From positions 256,074 to 320,073 of the forward strand of contig NZ_PJNH01000004.1 of the NCBI RefSeq assembly GCF_002844535.1: a DNA stretch of 64,000 nt. Direction: 5' to 3'. Positions within the stretch are counted from its first letter, which is position 1. Every line of letters begins with the position of its first letter. This DNA is from Halalkalibacillus sediminis. Lineage in GTDB: Bacteria; Bacillota; Bacilli; Bacillales; Alkalibacillaceae. Under the pieces are notes generated by a model that saw only the letters and a program-made list of their open reading frames with translations, was not told the DNA's origin and ran no database searches. Positions 54,186 to 62,284 of the stretch are shown here, piece after piece. The position numbers were made by a program, and so were the translations under genes.

Positions 54186-55394
54186 ATGGCTTCCTTCAAA
54201 TATGTGGCAGCAAATTACTCCGGTAGTACTATAAAAGGGAAAATGGAAGCTTTCAATGAAGATCAAGCACGAAAAATGCTGAAAGACGATGGTTTGAAAG
54301 TTGAAACCTTGCATCGAGTAGAAGAGTCTATTTGGAATAAGGATCTACATATTGGCAACCCGGTGAAGAACCAAGACCTCGTCGCCTTCCTGCAGCAATT
54401 CGGAGCCTTACTTCGTGCGGGCCTGACTGTGGTTGAATCGTTGAGTATATTGAGAGAACAAACTAGTAATAAAGAACTGACTAAAGCTCTTTATTATATT
54501 GAAATCGATATGCGACAAGGTACATCCTTGGCTAAAGCTATGGGAAAACATTCGAGGATTTTCCCTACGATTCTAATCAATATGGTTCACAGCGGAGAAG
54601 CGAGTGGAACGCTTGATGAAACCCTGGTCAGCCTCGGAACGTATTATAATAAACAGCACAAGACGAAACAAAAAGTGAAATCTGCATTAGCATATCCGAT
54701 TACTGTAGTGATCGTTGCGATATTTGTCGTCATCTTTTTGATGCTTTATGTGGTGCCACAATTCGTGGATATGTTCGCTCAATTTGATGCTGAACTTCCT
54801 ATGATTACAAAGTTTGTTCTAGCAGTAAGTAACATTATTACGAATTATTGGTTACTATTGCTATTGATTACCCTTGGAATTATATTGGGCGTCGTTATGA
54901 TTTACCAAAAGGAACAAGCAAGAGTTAAATTTGATGAGTGGGCTTTGAAAGTTCCGATCTTTGGTAAATTGGTTCAAAAATCGAACCTAGCAAAAATGAC
55001 ACGATCACTGAGTTCATTACTCTATAACTCTGTGCCTATCATTCAGGCAATTCAACTAACAGAGGAAACGATTAAAAATCGTGTCATCAAACATAAATTG
55101 ATAGAATCAAGACAAGCTCTTAGAAAAGGGAATTCCATGGTTTCACCGATGAAAGGTCACTGGGCTTTCCCATATCTGGTTACCCAGATGATTTCTGTCG
55201 GAGAACGAACGGGTTCACTCGAAGAAATGCTTGATCAAGTCGCAAGCTTTTACGAAGACGATGTAGAAACGACGACTGATCAATTAAAATCATTAATAGA
55301 ACCATTACTCATTATCACTTTATCTATCATCGTCGGAACAATCGTATTAGCAATAATCGTTCCGATGTTTGAAATATTTAATCAAGTAAATTAG
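54186..55394 (+). CDS. pilC: Type IV pilus platform protein PilC
   Basis: A 402-residue GspF/PilC inner-membrane protein. Two GspF domains (FLQQFGALLRAGLTVVESL and MTRSLSSLLYNSVPIIQAI) each contain the conserved gly-rich GEASGTLDE / GERTGSLEEML turn, and three membrane helices are visible. It lies 33 nt after pilB. It anchors the ATPase to the growing pilus. Confidence 0.92.
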   Translation: MASFKYVAANYSGSTIKGKMEAFNEDQARKMLKDDGLKVETLHRVEESIWNKDLHIGNPVKNQDLVAFLQQFGALLRAGLTVVESLSILREQTSNKELTKALYYIEIDMRQGTSLAKAMGKHSRIFPTILINMVHSGEASGTLDETLVSLGTYYNKQHKTKQKVKSALAYPITVVIVAIFVVIFLMLYVVPQFVDMFAQFDAELPMITKFVLAVSNIITNYWLLLLLITLGIILGVVMIYQKEQARVKFDEWALKVPIFGKLVQKSNLAKMTRSLSSLLYNSVPIIQAIQLTEETIKNRVIKHKLIESRQALRKGNSMVSPMKGHWAFPYLVTQMISVGERTGSLEEMLDQVASFYEDDVETTTDQLKSLIEPLLIITLSIIVGTIVLAIIVPMFEIFNQVN

Positions 55395-55406
55395 GGGGAG
55401 AAATTT

Positions 55407-55805
55407 ATGTTGGGACAAGTACGAAGACTTTTTAAAAATCAGAAAGGTGTCACGTTGGTTGAGTTGTTGGCAGTTATTATCATTTTAGGAATTATCGCGT
55501 TGATTGCTGTACCGGCGATTGCGAGTGTTATTGACGATTCACGTGTGGATAGTATTAATGCTAGTGCCATCAACTACATCAATGCTGCCGAATTGTATAA
55601 GGTGACTAACGACGGAAGTTTACCTAGCAGTGAAACAGATTTGGCGGATTACATCAATGAAAAAGATGGAATTTCATTTTCAGGTGTTACTTTCGATGAA
55701 AATACTGATGGAGAAATAACAATCTCAGGTACAGGAACATACAGTGGCGGCGGGCCAAGTGTAACCTATAGTAACGAAACTGTTAGTGACATCAGTGACA
55801 GGTAG
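55407..55805 (+). CDS. Major type IV pilin (PilA-like)
   Basis: A 132-residue prepilin with class III signal KNQKG-VTLVELLAVIIIL; Glu5 is present. The mature ~118 residues have a short Ser/Thr/Gly-rich C-terminal domain. AGGGGGAG precedes the start. A strong terminator follows immediately, which would make this the most abundant product of the operon, as expected for a major pilin. Confidence 0.88.
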   Translation: MLGQVRRLFKNQKGVTLVELLAVIIILGIIALIAVPAIASVIDDSRVDSINASAINYINAAELYKVTNDGSLPSSETDLADYINEKDGISFSGVTFDENTDGEITISGTGTYSGGGPSVTYSNETVSDISDR

Positions 55806-55820
55806 TAGAGTAGTATTTTT

Positions 55821-55850
55821 AAAAGCGCGGCCATGCCGCGCTTTCTTTTC
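55821..55850 (+). terminator. Intra-operon terminator after the major pilin
   Basis: AAAGCGCGGC pairs perfectly with GCCGCGCTTT around CAT, then CTTTTC. It divides pilBCA from pilDMNO. Confidence 0.88.
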
Positions 55851-55872
55851 AATTCTAAATTAACTCCAAGGA

Positions 55873-56634
55873 ATGATGGTTTTGGTTTTTATTTATGCTT
55901 ATATTGCAGTCCTTGGACTGATTATGGGTTCTTTTTATAATGTGGTAGGATTGAGGGTTCCAAATGGTGAATCCATTGTCAGGCCTCCATCACATTGCCC
56001 GAATTGTAATAGACGTTTAGGAATCAGAGAGTTGATTCCCGTTTTATCTTATATCTTCCAACGGGGAAAGTGTCGAAGTTGCTATACAAAGATATCACCC
56101 ATCTATCCATTTTTCGAAGCCCTCACAGCAGCTTTGTTTGTTTTCACATTTCATTACATAGGTTTCGATTTTGAGGTATTAGTTGCATGGGCGTTGTGTA
56201 GCTTACTAGTTATCATAACGATATCTGATTTGCATTATCAGATTATCCCAGATAAAGTCTTGTTATTTTTCGGTGGATTAATGATTGCTCTTAGGTTTTG
56301 GTTGCCTACAGAGCCCTGGTATGATGCTTTTTTTGGTGCAGCAATGGGGTTCGGGTTGCTTCTACTCATAGCGGTTGTCAGTCGTGGGGGCATGGGTGGA
56401 GGAGACATCAAGTTATTTGCGGTGTTGGGCTTGGCTCTAGGAATATCTAATACATTATTGACTCTTTTTCTAGCTGCTGTCCTTGGAACTATCGTTGGCT
56501 TGATGTTAGTTCCATTCCATAAGGTGAAGAGGGGTGTTCCTTTTGCTTTCGGGCCTTTTATCGCAGTTGGCGCACTCATCAGTTATTTTTATGGAGAAAC
56601 AATTCTTGATTGGTACGTGACTACTTTTTTCTAA
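55873..56634 (+). CDS. pilD: Prepilin peptidase/N-methyltransferase PilD
   Basis: A 253-residue A24 aspartic membrane peptidase that cuts prepilins and methylates the new N-terminus. Two CxxC pairs (CPNC, CRSC) form the methyltransferase zinc site. The catalytic Asps are in TISDLHYQIIPD and GGGDIKLF. Start uncertain: ATG 55873/55876 are very close to CCAAGGA; TTG 55882 has better spacing. Between pilA and pilM. Confidence 0.9.
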   Translation: MMVLVFIYAYIAVLGLIMGSFYNVVGLRVPNGESIVRPPSHCPNCNRRLGIRELIPVLSYIFQRGKCRSCYTKISPIYPFFEALTAALFVFTFHYIGFDFEVLVAWALCSLLVIITISDLHYQIIPDKVLLFFGGLMIALRFWLPTEPWYDAFFGAAMGFGLLLLIAVVSRGGMGGGDIKLFAVLGLALGISNTLLTLFLAAVLGTIVGLMLVPFHKVKRGVPFAFGPFIAVGALISYFYGETILDWYVTTFF

Positions 56635-56652
56635 CAATAGGGGAAATTAATT

Positions 56653-57615
56653 ATGAAAAAAAATAGCGTCGTAAATCTAGAGATCAGAGATTACGTCATC
56701 CGTTTTTCAGAAATCAAAAAGAATAATCCGAAGAAAGTTGAACGTCTTGGGGAACATTTTCTTCCTGCAGGTATTGTAGTGAGTGGTTTGATTGAGAAGC
56801 GGGATGAGTTCCAGAAGATTCTTCGTGCTTGTGTGAAAAAATGGCGCTTGAAACGTAAGAAAGTGCAACTGACGATGCCAGATTCACTGGTTATTGTCCG
56901 GAAGCAGAAAATACCTGCGGAAGTTCCTACTAATGAGATTCAACAGTATATTAAGTTTTCTCTAGGGGAGTCAATCCATTTGCCTTTTGATCAGCCAATT
57001 GTAGAAACTATTCTTCTTAAGGATGATGATGAGGGTAAAGAGATAAGTTTGATCTCTACGGACAAGGAAGTTGTCTTTGATTATGAGTCTATTTTGGCTG
57101 AAGAAAAATTGAAACTGGTAGCAGTAGATATTTCTTCACTGAATTATTACCGTGTAATCAACGACTTGAATCTGGTGAGTGAGGAAGATCATGTTTTCAT
57201 GATTCAATATAACGTTAATAACGTAATATTTAGTGCATTTGAAAAGCACGAGCCATTATTCCTACAAGAATTTCCGCTAGAAGGTTCTGATGAATCGATC
57301 AGTTATGGTCCTTCACTTACCAAGGATGATTTATCACGCAGTCTAGTATTTGAAGAATTAGACGAAATCCGGACAGAAATTGAAAGAGTAGAACGATTCT
57401 ATCAGTATTCCATGAACGAGGGAAAACAGAAATTCACAAAAATTGTCGTTGTGGGGGACCATCCGTACTTGGATGAAATCATCGAAAAACTGCGCGAAGA
57501 CTATGAAACTACACTTATTGATTTTGAAGATAAACACGTACAGGGGCCGAAGGGTATGCAAGTCGAGGAAAAATATTTTAATGTGCTTGGACTAGCGATG
57601 AGGGAAGGTTATTAA
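56653..57615 (+). CDS. pilM: Pilus inner-membrane complex protein PilM
   Basis: A 320-residue actin-like PilM. The N-terminal VNLEIRDYVIRFSEIK, then IQQYIKFSLGESIHLPFDQP (residues ~95-115) and KIVVVGDHPYLDEI are consistent with PilM of Gram-positive T4P loci, though the nucleotide loop is degenerate. AGGGGAAA precedes the ATG. Its stop directly abuts pilN. Confidence 0.82.
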   Translation: MKKNSVVNLEIRDYVIRFSEIKKNNPKKVERLGEHFLPAGIVVSGLIEKRDEFQKILRACVKKWRLKRKKVQLTMPDSLVIVRKQKIPAEVPTNEIQQYIKFSLGESIHLPFDQPIVETILLKDDDEGKEISLISTDKEVVFDYESILAEEKLKLVAVDISSLNYYRVINDLNLVSEEDHVFMIQYNVNNVIFSAFEKHEPLFLQEFPLEGSDESISYGPSLTKDDLSRSLVFEELDEIRTEIERVERFYQYSMNEGKQKFTKIVVVGDHPYLDEIIEKLREDYETTLIDFEDKHVQGPKGMQVEEKYFNVLGLAMREGY

Positions 57616-58158
57616 ATGGCTACGAATATCAATCTACTTCCCAAACGTGAAAAGAAGAACCGTGCCCCCTTTATAACTTTTTCGGCTTTATTCATTGTAA
57701 CGTTATTACTAATCGGTCTATTTATTTTTTGGTATTGGAATTTACAACATGAGGCAGAATTATTGGACAACCGTCTCCAACAAGAGCAACGCACGAATGC
57801 GGTGCTTGAAAGTGAAATGGAGGGCGATTCGGAATACCAAGATTCTGTTCGGTTGGAAGAGATAACGGCTGGTCTACAGCAGTCCATCCAACCAGTGACT
57901 CCACTAATGGATGAACTTTTCCTTACTTTACCGAACTCCGGAACAATCAATTCGGTGCAATATGATCTGAACCAGATGACATTCACTGCAACTACTAATA
58001 CTAGTGAACAGGCGGTCGTCTTTTATCAGGAACTTGCTGAATCTGACCTGTTTGCGGATGTGATGATTCACACAATAACTTTTGACGAGGAAAATGATGA
58101 GTATACAACGAATTATACGATTCTATTAACTTCTGAGTCCGGGGAGGTGGGATCGTGA
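57616..58158 (+). CDS. pilN: Pilus inner-membrane complex protein PilN
   Basis: A 180-residue bitopic protein. The conserved NINLLPKREKKN at the N-terminus (the PilM-binding INLLP motif) is followed by one membrane helix (~20-42), a coiled coil and a ferredoxin-like C-terminal domain. It starts 0 nt after pilM and overlaps pilO by 4 nt. Confidence 0.88.
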   Translation: MATNINLLPKREKKNRAPFITFSALFIVTLLLIGLFIFWYWNLQHEAELLDNRLQQEQRTNAVLESEMEGDSEYQDSVRLEEITAGLQQSIQPVTPLMDELFLTLPNSGTINSVQYDLNQMTFTATTNTSEQAVVFYQELAESDLFADVMIHTITFDEENDEYTTNYTILLTSESGEVGS

Positions 58159-58697
58159 CTTTGAATAAAAAACATAAAATCATTTTAACGTTATGGCTGT
58201 TTATCCTAGCAATAGCAAGCGCAGTAGTTTACTATTTCATCATCTTAGATCAAGAAAAAGTAATTGCTCAGAAAGAAGAGAGTATTACTTTCGAAGAGCG
58301 GAAAAGCGACGCTCTAAAAGATCGTTTAGAGAATGAAGAGTTCGAAGCAATCCCTGTGGATGGACTCAGAGCTCAACTTCCTGAATCGCTCAAGGAAGAT
58401 GAACTGGTTAGGATGCTGGATCAAACAGCTTCAAGTACGAGCACAATTATTCAGAACTATACTTTTGAAGAGGAAATCGAACAGCAACAATCTTCCGAAG
58501 ATGAACCAGATGAATTTGCCGAACTTGAACAATTTTCATTGCAAATTAGTGGTGTAACTAATAGCATGCGTGGTTTTGAACGGTTCTTGAATGAGATTGA
58601 AGGATTCGACAGAATTGTCTCAGTCGAGAATATGCAGTTTCAAAATGGGGAAGAGGAAGTGACGTATCAAATCACATTAAAAGTCTTCTCTGAATAA
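58155..58697 (+). CDS. pilO: Pilus inner-membrane complex protein PilO
   Basis: A 180-residue bitopic protein with a membrane helix (~12-32), a coiled coil (EKVIAQKEESITFEERKSD) and a C-terminal domain ending VTYQITLKVFS. Same plan as PilO/GspM. GTG start in a 4-nt overlap with pilN behind GGGGAGGTGG. Last gene of the pilus operon; no pilT retraction ATPase is in the window. Confidence 0.82.
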   Translation: MTLNKKHKIILTLWLFILAIASAVVYYFIILDQEKVIAQKEESITFEERKSDALKDRLENEEFEAIPVDGLRAQLPESLKEDELVRMLDQTASSTSTIIQNYTFEEEIEQQQSSEDEPDEFAELEQFSLQISGVTNSMRGFERFLNEIEGFDRIVSVENMQFQNGEEEVTYQITLKVFSE

Positions 58698-58700
58698 AAG

Positions 58701-58740
58701 AAGGTCCATTCGTAGTAGCTACGAGTGGACCCTTTTTTTT
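58701..58740 (+). terminator. Rho-independent terminator of the pilus operon
   Basis: GGTCCATTCGTAG pairs with CTACGAGTGGACC (one wobble), followed by eight T. Confidence 0.93.
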
Positions 58741-58748
58741 CTGAATAA

Positions 58749-59522
58749 TTATTCCATTGCTTTATTTTTCAATGTACCGATTGCTGCGATCAACAGCACG
58801 ACAGCGAGACCAATCGCAATCAAAGTGCTCCACCAAATCTCTGTCTCCATTTGTCCCGAAAACAAATACGCTCCGATATAGTCGGAAATCAGCATTGGAC
58901 TCCACGTGGCCATATGCTTATATATATTCGTTACGACATTCAGGACGATAATCACGAAGATCGATACAAAAGCAACTAAACCTTGTGACTTGAAGATTGT
59001 GTTGAAGAACATGACGATAGCTAGGAGCAGTAAAATATAGGCTAAGTAAAACAATACACTAACCAATGTTTCTACTAAACCAAGATCACCGAACAGTACA
59101 TTGACATAGTACCAGGCTGCTACAACTCCCAAAACAATCGAAATACTCACTAGAAGAAACATCGATGCGAATTTAGCCGTTATGTAGTTCGAATAGTGAA
59201 CAGGTTTCGATAAGATCAATTCATAAACTCCACTTTTAATTTCAGATGAGATAAGCCCCATGGAAATGACTACGATGATTAAAACACCAATTAATCCAAT
59301 TTCCCCATAACTCATCATTAGTGCTTCCGGTGGCGATGGCATCGGAATATCAATAACCGCACCATCTGGCATTCCGCCTACTGACTCCATAATTCTAGGA
59401 AGATAATAGGTGGTAATAGGGTCCATGATAGCAAAAATGATAAACACAATCGGTACCCAGACCCATTTGAAATTTCTCCAGTTTTCTAATAGTTCTTTTT
59501 TAAATATAACCATCCATTGCAT
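58749..59522 (-). CDS. yxlG: ABC transporter permease (YxlG-like)
   Basis: A 257-residue ABC-2-type permease with six helices; ELLENWRNFKWVWVPIVF opens the protein and SGVYELILSKPVHYSNYI is the cytoplasmic helix. It starts inside the stop codon of the ATPase (TAATG). Together with the two genes upstream it matches B. subtilis yxlEFG in order and sizes. Confidence 0.85.
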   Translation of the reverse strand: MQWMVIFKKELLENWRNFKWVWVPIVFIIFAIMDPITTYYLPRIMESVGGMPDGAVIDIPMPSPPEALMMSYGEIGLIGVLIIVVISMGLISSEIKSGVYELILSKPVHYSNYITAKFASMFLLVSISIVLGVVAAWYYVNVLFGDLGLVETLVSVLFYLAYILLLLAIVMFFNTIFKSQGLVAFVSIFVIIVLNVVTNIYKHMATWSPMLISDYIGAYLFSGQMETEIWWSTLIAIGLAVVLLIAAIGTLKNKAME

Positions 59523-60430
59523 TATTCCTGCACCGCCTTCATAAAGACATCCTCAAGCGTCGAACGAGCAACCTCGAATTTATTAAGTTTCCAGTTTTCT
59601 TTATGAACCATCTCGATAATTTGTTTTCTTGCAAGATCTAGATCATGTACGGAAAGTTCAAAGTGATGGTCTTCACGTGTCACTTGGAAAATTGTTTCAA
59701 CTTCCTTCAATCGTTCCTCGATGAATTTAGGTTCGTCAGAGAAACTCAACAAAATTGTTACCGTGTCTTGCACGGCATCAATGTCTTCGATTGCACCATG
59801 CTTGACGATTTTTCCATGATTGAGCATCAAGATTTCTTCACTGACTTCTTCAGCGTCGTTCAATATGTGAGTAGAAAATAGAATCGTCGCATCTTTTTTC
59901 AGTTCACGCATCAAGTTCAGGACTTCGCGACGGCCGATAGGATCCAAAGAGGAGACTGGTTCGTCCAGCATGATCAGCTTTGGCGAATGAATCAAGGCTT
60001 GTGCAATCCCTAGACGTTGTTTCATCCCTCCAGAATATTTGCCGATCCGTTGATCTTTCGCATCTGATAAATGGACGAGCGTTAAAAGTTCATCTGCTCT
60101 TTTTTGTGCATCGCCTTTACTTAGATGGGAAAGCTCCCCGACATAAACTAGAAACTCTTTGCCTGTCATCCAGTTATGGAATACGGGAAATTGCGGTAGG
60201 TAGCCGACATATTTTCTAAAATCGCTTGGAAGTGAATCTTCGTTAAACGTGATCGATCCATCCGTCGGTTTGATGAATCCAGCAAGCATTCGTAGTGTCG
60301 TAGTTTTACCTGCTCCATTAGGTCCCAGCAATGCGACACATTTACCTTGATTAAGAGAGAAGCTGATGTCATCAACTGCTTTCTTGTCTTTATAAGCTTT
60401 TATCAAATGATTGACTGATACTAAAGACAT
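59522..60430 (-). CDS. yxlF: ABC transporter ATPase (YxlF-like)
   Basis: A 302-residue ATPase. Walker A GPNGAGKTTTL, signature YSGGMKQRLG, Walker B LIMLDEPVSSLDPIG and the switch STHILND are present. The C-terminal ~80 residues are an exporter-type extension. ATG 60430 follows AGGAG; a longer in-frame start would run into yxlE. Works with YxlG; in B. subtilis the pair negatively regulates SigY. Confidence 0.88.
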   Translation of the reverse strand: MSLVSVNHLIKAYKDKKAVDDISFSLNQGKCVALLGPNGAGKTTTLRMLAGFIKPTDGSITFNEDSLPSDFRKYVGYLPQFPVFHNWMTGKEFLVYVGELSHLSKGDAQKRADELLTLVHLSDAKDQRIGKYSGGMKQRLGIAQALIHSPKLIMLDEPVSSLDPIGRREVLNLMRELKKDATILFSTHILNDAEEVSEEILMLNHGKIVKHGAIEDIDAVQDTVTILLSFSDEPKFIEERLKEVETIFQVTREDHHFELSVHDLDLARKQIIEMVHKENWKLNKFEVARSTLEDVFMKAVQE

Positions 60431-60432
60431 AG

Positions 60433-60621
60433 TTAATTTCTCCTTCCGAAAATGAAGTAAATGATGGGTCCAATCACATTTATTAATAGAATGATAAGTG
60501 CCCATACCCACTTTGGCCCGTTGACTGAATCGCTTTTTATTAGGTTGACTAAGGCTACAATTGCTAAAACCAATTGCAAAATGACGACCGGAATCAATAG
60601 TTGCAACATCGTACTATCCAT
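60433..60621 (-). CDS. yxlE: PLDc_N-domain membrane protein (YxlE-like)
   Basis: A 62-residue protein with two helices. VALVNLIKSDSVNGPKWVW then NVIGPIIYFIFGRRN is the phospholipase-D-N-terminal (PLDc_N) signature. Its stop is 2 nt before the yxlF start. Size and position equal B. subtilis YxlE. No sigY, yxlC or yxlD precedes it. Confidence 0.85.
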   Translation of the reverse strand: MDSTMLQLLIPVVILQLVLAIVALVNLIKSDSVNGPKWVWALIILLINVIGPIIYFIFGRRN

Positions 60622-60938
60622 CTTTGTTTCCCCCTCATACTAGTATCTCTACTTATTATAACGTATTAATCGTGCAAATGGTTTCTATGTAAATATATTG
60701 TAATTATACAGTTCTTTTAGTATAGTTAAAAAGACACATTTCATTTACATAATTAAAAGTGACGACAAATTACAATTCTCTTCCTTCACTGAATAGCTAG
60801 TAGAATTATTCACATAAATTTACATATTAAAACCGATCAATGTTCACAGCACTCTAATATCAGAAATAGTGTTTGAAGATGACCTTACAATCAACATAAA
60901 TAAAAATGTGCAATGTTAGAACAAAAGGGGATGCTTCA

Positions 60939-61316
60939 ATGTTTTCAACTATATTGTTACTACATCATAATGAAATCGAAAATCGAATCATTATTGATTT
61001 ATTAAGTGGGATTTTTGATTACCCTCACAGTTTTATAAAAGGTGGAGACCAAAGTCCTAGCGAAGTGCGTTATTACGACCTTTCTTTTGGTTTTGTAGCT
61101 ATGCTGTATCCAGATGAGCTGAGAAGGAAAGTCGATGAAACGATGGATAAGCTTGAAATAGCAAAAATTCCAGCGGTCATCGTTGAAGCGAAATCTGAGG
61201 AGGATCTACTGGACAAGGTCATGGTAAAAATGAAGCAATTAAAGAGGATATCTGTCTCTGAAGAAATCACTCTACGTGAGCAGTTAAGGCAACAGATGTT
61301 TACACAGAGTTATTAA
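60939..61316 (+). CDS. Small soluble protein, unknown
   Basis: A 125-residue protein, LLLHHNEIENRIIIDLLSGI at the start, then FGFVAMLYPDELRRKVDETM and a helical C-terminus. No family recognised. ATG 60939 is favoured since AAAAGGGG is ~9 nt upstream. A DnaA-box cluster begins ~35 nt after its stop. Confidence 0.6.
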   Translation: MFSTILLLHHNEIENRIIIDLLSGIFDYPHSFIKGGDQSPSEVRYYDLSFGFVAMLYPDELRRKVDETMDKLEIAKIPAVIVEAKSEEDLLDKVMVKMKQLKRISVSEEITLREQLRQQMFTQSY

Positions 61317-61351
61317 CAATACTCAAATTGATATGCCTTTATTAACAGCAC

Positions 61352-61459
61352 TTATACACATTATCCACAACGGACATGCATCATTCATGTGTACAAGTAC
61401 AGCTTGAAATAAGGCGACAGGTCAATCCCACGAAATCTTATTAACAATATTGTGGATAA
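61352..61459. promoter_or_regulatory. DnaA-box cluster
   Basis: TTATACACA (61352-61360) and TTATCCACA (61361-61369) are adjacent in tandem, and TGTGGATAA (61451-61459) is an inverted copy. All fit the DnaA consensus TTATNCACA. Similar clusters in B. subtilis away from oriC help restrain initiation; there is no dnaA or dnaN here, so this is not oriC. Confidence 0.65.
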
Positions 61460-61469
61460 CACTAAGTTA

Positions 61470-61503
61470 TAAAAAAGCGAGTGCAAAATCTCTATTGCAC
61501 TCG
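61470..61503 (-). terminator. Rho-independent terminator of the GNAT gene
   Basis: CGAGTGCAA pairs with TTGCACTCG, followed on the minus strand by CTTTTTT. Confidence 0.85.
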
Positions 61504-61513
61504 TTGTTCTCAT

Positions 61514-62065
61514 TTATGCTTCTAATTCATCCATAGCTGCAAACTGCTTTTCGTGCATGTAGAAAATGAATGCATCTTTGTATATAGCGAACAAATGATA
61601 TCTTTTTTCTCCTAGGTTGATTTTCTCGTGAACATGAGGAAAAATGTCATTTGCTTCGGTTGCATAGGATAGTTTACTCATAGCTTTCATCGAACGGATG
61701 TTATCCAAGTTAACTTTCAAGAAAACAACCTCGATCGATTGCTCTTCGAATAGTTCCCATAAAAATTGTTCTTTAGCGTATTGGTTATAACCTTTGCCAA
61801 AGTAAGGTCTGCCTAACCAAGTAGCAAGGAACCCTTTCTGTTCTTCTACATCATAAAGTGTGATTGCACCGATGGGTTGCTCCCAGTCATCTGTAATCGT
61901 GCGAGAGATCAGTTCACCTTTTTCTTCTTGTTGCATCATTTTGCTTAAGAAAAAGTAGTATTCTTCCATCGTATCCGCTTTCTCACGCACATAGGGTTTG
62001 ACTGCTTCATCATCTAACAATGGGAATAACGTTGGTACATCATGCAAATCTCTTTTTTTCAACAT
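61514..62065 (-). CDS. GNAT-family N-acetyltransferase
   Basis: A 183-residue GNAT (RimJ/RimL-type). GWLGRPYFGKGYNQYA-like sequence (LATWLGRPYFGKGYNQYAK, the acetyl-CoA motif) and VFLKVNLDNIRSMKAMSKL are the core motifs. ATG 62065 follows GGAGGGTG. That ribosome binding site is itself in a terminator-like hairpin of the leader (62065-62138). Substrate unknown. Confidence 0.82.
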   Translation of the reverse strand: MLKKRDLHDVPTLFPLLDDEAVKPYVREKADTMEEYYFFLSKMMQQEEKGELISRTITDDWEQPIGAITLYDVEEQKGFLATWLGRPYFGKGYNQYAKEQFLWELFEEQSIEVVFLKVNLDNIRSMKAMSKLSYATEANDIFPHVHEKINLGEKRYHLFAIYKDAFIFYMHEKQFAAMDELEA

Positions 62066-62138
62066 AAAAAACACCCTCCTGTGGCGAGGGTGTCGCTTAC
62101 GTGGTATGTAGGCGGCTGGGATACGACGATCACCCTCG
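62065..62138 (-). promoter_or_regulatory. Terminator/antiterminator-like leader of the GNAT gene
   Basis: Minus strand: ACACCCTC (plus 62086-62093) and GAGGGTGT (plus 62071-62078) make an 8-bp hairpin followed by five T, directly before the ATG and containing the Shine-Dalgarno. An upstream CGAGGGTG (plus 62131-62138) can instead pair with CACCCTCG (plus 62085-62092). The two folds exclude each other, as in transcription attenuators. Confidence 0.5.
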
Positions 62139-62161
62139 AATTTTTATCAATTGCTCACAAA

Positions 62162-62234
62162 AATCCGGGGTGGGAATCGAACCCACTAGAACCGCTTCTA
62201 TACAAGCGGTGGCGCACCATTTGCCTTCCCAATC
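62162..62234 (-). tRNA. tRNA-like element with 8-nt anticodon loop
   Basis: A 73-nt cloverleaf-like fold: perfect T-arm GTGGG-TTCGATT-CCCAC, D-arm GGC/GCC with TGGT in the loop, anticodon stem CCGCT/AGCGG with an 8-nt loop TGTATAGA, variable TTCTA, and a weak acceptor GATTGGG/CCCGGAT (three pairs, three wobbles, one mismatch). No CCA. A TATGAT box (62250-62255) may start transcription. It is not a standard tRNA. B. cereus has an odd tRNA called tRNA-Other; relation unchecked. Confidence 0.45.
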
Positions 62235-62284
62235 TTTCTAGCTAAGAGAATCATACAACATTTTATTTCGTTTGAATATAGTTT

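Noticed and set aside
62071-62140. T-box leader of the GNAT gene
   Set aside because: GAGGGTGATCG only superficially resembles the T-box AGGGTGGNACCGCG, and the expected stem I specifier region is absent.
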